Source: an uncultured Porphyromonadaceae bacterium (GTDB lineage: Bacteria > Bacteroidota > Bacteroidia > Bacteroidales > Muribaculaceae). From it: a stretch of DNA of 6,479 bases. Under the pieces are notes generated by a model. It made no database searches. It had not been told where the DNA came from and saw only the letters and a program-made list of their open reading frames with translations. A program made the translations under genes and the position numbers. This document shows, piece after piece, positions 5,446 through 6,479 of this stretch; within the stretch, counting starts at the first letter, position 1, and each line of letters opens with the position of its first letter. The stretch lies in the NCBI GenBank assembly GCA_947176285.1, contig CAMWQF010000163.1, forward strand, positions 1 through 6,479, written 5' to 3'.

Positions 5446-6249
5446 TTAAACCACTTTGCGGGAGACGAGGATGGATGCTTCGTAAAGGAGCCAAATGGGG
5501 AGAGAGACAATTAGCAAAGTAAAGGCATCGGATGTAGGTGTTATTATAGCACAAACTATAAGAATTACTAAAATTGCATGACGCCTGTAACGACTTAGGA
5601 AGCCGGAATCTATGATTCCGGCTTTTGTTGCTATATAAGATAGCACCGGAAGTTCACACATGATTCCCATAAAGAGGCAGAGCATGATCAAGACACTCAT
5701 ATATGACTCCAAAGAAATGAGGTTGGTCACTTCGGAGGATACCTGATATGTGCCGAGGAAACGGAATGTCAGAGGGAAAATGATGAAATAACTCAATGCC
5801 ACACCTACTAAGAACATAATATATCCACCTATTAAAAGGCGTAACGAATATTTCCTTTCATTAGCGTATAATGCGGGCCTGACAAACCCAAACAATTGAT
5901 GGAGAATATATGGGGACGTAACGATAAGAGCCACGCAAAAGGCAGTTTTCATATGAATCATAAACTGCTGTGCAAGCCCGGTATTAATCAGTTCCACATT
6001 GAAAGAATCGACAACGTTGAAACCTAATTTAGAAGAAACATAAGAAAGCCACCTATATAATATAAAATCAGGAGATTTTGGAGCCAAAACTATTCCAAAC
6101 ACCTCATCTTTAAGCATGAAAGCCACAACAGTAAAGACAATCACCACGGCAAGGATCCTTAACAGGACTCCCCGCAGCACATCAAGATGATCCCAAAACG
6201 TCAGTCCGGAATCATCATTTATATCATCCGACGATTTACCAGTCGCCAT
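5446..6249 (-). CDS. tatC: Sec-independent protein translocase subunit TatC
   Basis: TatC is the multi-pass membrane receptor of the twin-arginine system, which exports folded proteins. The 267 residues and hydrophobic pattern fit six membrane helices (about 27-46, 103-122, 137-160, 184-207, 224-238, 242-262). Seen: the N-terminal FWDHLDVLR (18-26), matching the family HLxELR motif; RPALYANERK (124-133), with E131 at E. coli Glu103; the long periplasmic loop after the first helix; and AIITPTSDAF (234-243), with D241 near E. coli Asp211. V24 replaces the Glu corresponding to E. coli Glu15, with D23 beside it. The ATG at 6249 lies 7 bp after the tatA stop, so the two are co-transcribed. A terminator-like hairpin acting on the opposite strand lies at 5601-5626, in the cytoplasmic loop between helices 4 and 5. 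Confidence 0.96.
   Translation of the reverse strand: MATGKSSDDINDDSGLTFWDHLDVLRGVLLRILAVVIVFTVVAFMLKDEVFGIVLAPKSPDFILYRWLSYVSSKLGFNVVDSFNVELINTGLAQQFMIHMKTAFCVALIVTSPYILHQLFGFVRPALYANERKYSLRLLIGGYIMFLVGVALSYFIIFPLTFRFLGTYQVSSEVTNLISLESYMSVLIMLCLFMGIMCELPVLSYIATKAGIIDSGFLSRYRRHAILVILIVCAIITPTSDAFTLLIVSLPIWLLYEASILVSRKVV
5601..5629 (+). terminator. Terminator-like hairpin inside tatC, oriented for the lipoprotein transcript
   Basis: agccggaatc (5601-5610) and gattccggct (5614-5623) are a perfect 10-bp inverted repeat with a 3-base TAT loop. On the plus strand it is followed directly by TTTGTT, so the U-tract continues from the last stem base (UUUUGUU). On the minus strand it is followed by TCCTAAG, with no T-run. 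It therefore points to termination of rightward transcripts about 160-190 bp past the lipoprotein stop, within the tatC antisense region (tatC residues AGIIDSGF). Confidence 0.65.
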
Positions 6250-6256
6250 ATGTGGT

Positions 6257-6466
6257 TTACTTCGCTTCTTCTTTTTTCACTTCCTCCTTCTCATCATCAT
6301 TGAGACCGGATTCCACTTCCTTCATTCCATCTTTGAAAGAGCGGACACCCTTCCCAAGACCTTTCATAAGTTCGGGAATTTTCTTGCCTCCAAAAAAGAG
6401 AAGAACTACAAGCGCTATCACCAAAATCTCGGAAATTCCGAGACCTCCAATAAAATTCAATATCAT
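6257..6466 (-). CDS. tatA: Twin-arginine translocase TatA/TatE family subunit
   Basis: TatA oligomers form the transient passage for folded Tat substrates recruited by TatC. The 69-residue protein has the full TatA plan: a short periplasmic N-terminus, one membrane helix (about 5-24) preceded by GISE with polar E13, and the FG hinge (F25-G26). An amphipathic helix follows (28-46, GKKIPELMKGLGKGVRSFKDG), then a highly charged Glu/Lys tail (49-69). The ATG at 6466 gives the expected short lead-in. tatC follows after 7 bp. No TatB is present between or after them in this window. Its promoter lies beyond the right edge; the 13 bases before the ATG are AT-rich and lack a Shine-Dalgarno. Confidence 0.95.
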   Translation of the reverse strand: MILNFIGGLGISEILVIALVVLLFFGGKKIPELMKGLGKGVRSFKDGMKEVESGLNDDEKEEVKKEEAK

Positions 6467-6479
6467 AATTTATAATTCA

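Noticed and set aside
6427..6443. Short palindrome tctcggaa-a-ttccgaga near the start of tatA
   Set aside because: As RNA it allows only a 7-bp stem with a 3-base loop, which is expected by chance about this often in a window of this size. It has no T-run and encodes the conserved GISE region.
1..6479. CRISPR array, insertion sequence, phage or defence system
   Set aside because: No regularly spaced repeats, transposase, integrase, terminal inverted repeats or defence-type domains were seen; all long frames are explained by chromosomal genes.

Overview
The window reads as ordinary chromosome of a Bacteroidota bacterium, most likely order Bacteroidales. A gut family such as Muribaculaceae is possible, but that is a guess. 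Support comes from a DUF4421-type outer-membrane-like protein, a TatA/TatC pair without TatB, a lipoprotein with the relaxed Bacteroidales-style signal, near absence of Shine-Dalgarno sequences before genes, and intergenic sites resembling the Bacteroidetes TTTG/TAnnTTTG promoter. No mobile element, CRISPR array, tRNA or rRNA was seen.

Layout. Positions 1-873 (+) hold the 3' end of pnp: the end of the second RNase PH core, then KH, S1 and an Arg/Gly-rich tail. A strong, probably bidirectional terminator (882-912) separates it from a convergent minus-strand cluster. Read from its promoter side, that cluster runs hpf (4721-4428), a DegT/DnrJ/EryC1/StrS sugar aminotransferase (4384-3239), mltG (3242-2181) and a DUF4421 protein (2156-945). 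Gaps are 43 bp, an ATGA 4-bp overlap and 24 bp, so it looks like one operon joining ribosome hibernation, sugar amination, peptidoglycan cleavage and an envelope protein. The 219-bp divergent spacer 4722-4940 carries candidate promoters in both directions and short AATTCATA repeats. It also carries, in the hpf leader, a rare perfect Shine-Dalgarno followed by a 10-codon ORF. A lipoprotein gene runs rightward (4941-5441) and converges, with only 4 bp between stop codons, on tatA-tatC (6466-5446, minus), the minimal twin-arginine export module.

The coding content is mostly housekeeping; I see no evidence for a new defence or mobile system. The less ordinary signals are structural. A terminator-like hairpin for the lipoprotein gene lies inside tatC. 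A perfect 12-bp inverted repeat lies just inside the aminotransferase start. A 12-bp palindrome lies directly before that same start. The hpf leader has the SD-plus-mini-ORF. TatC has Val where the signal-peptide-contacting Glu15 (E. coli numbering) normally sits.
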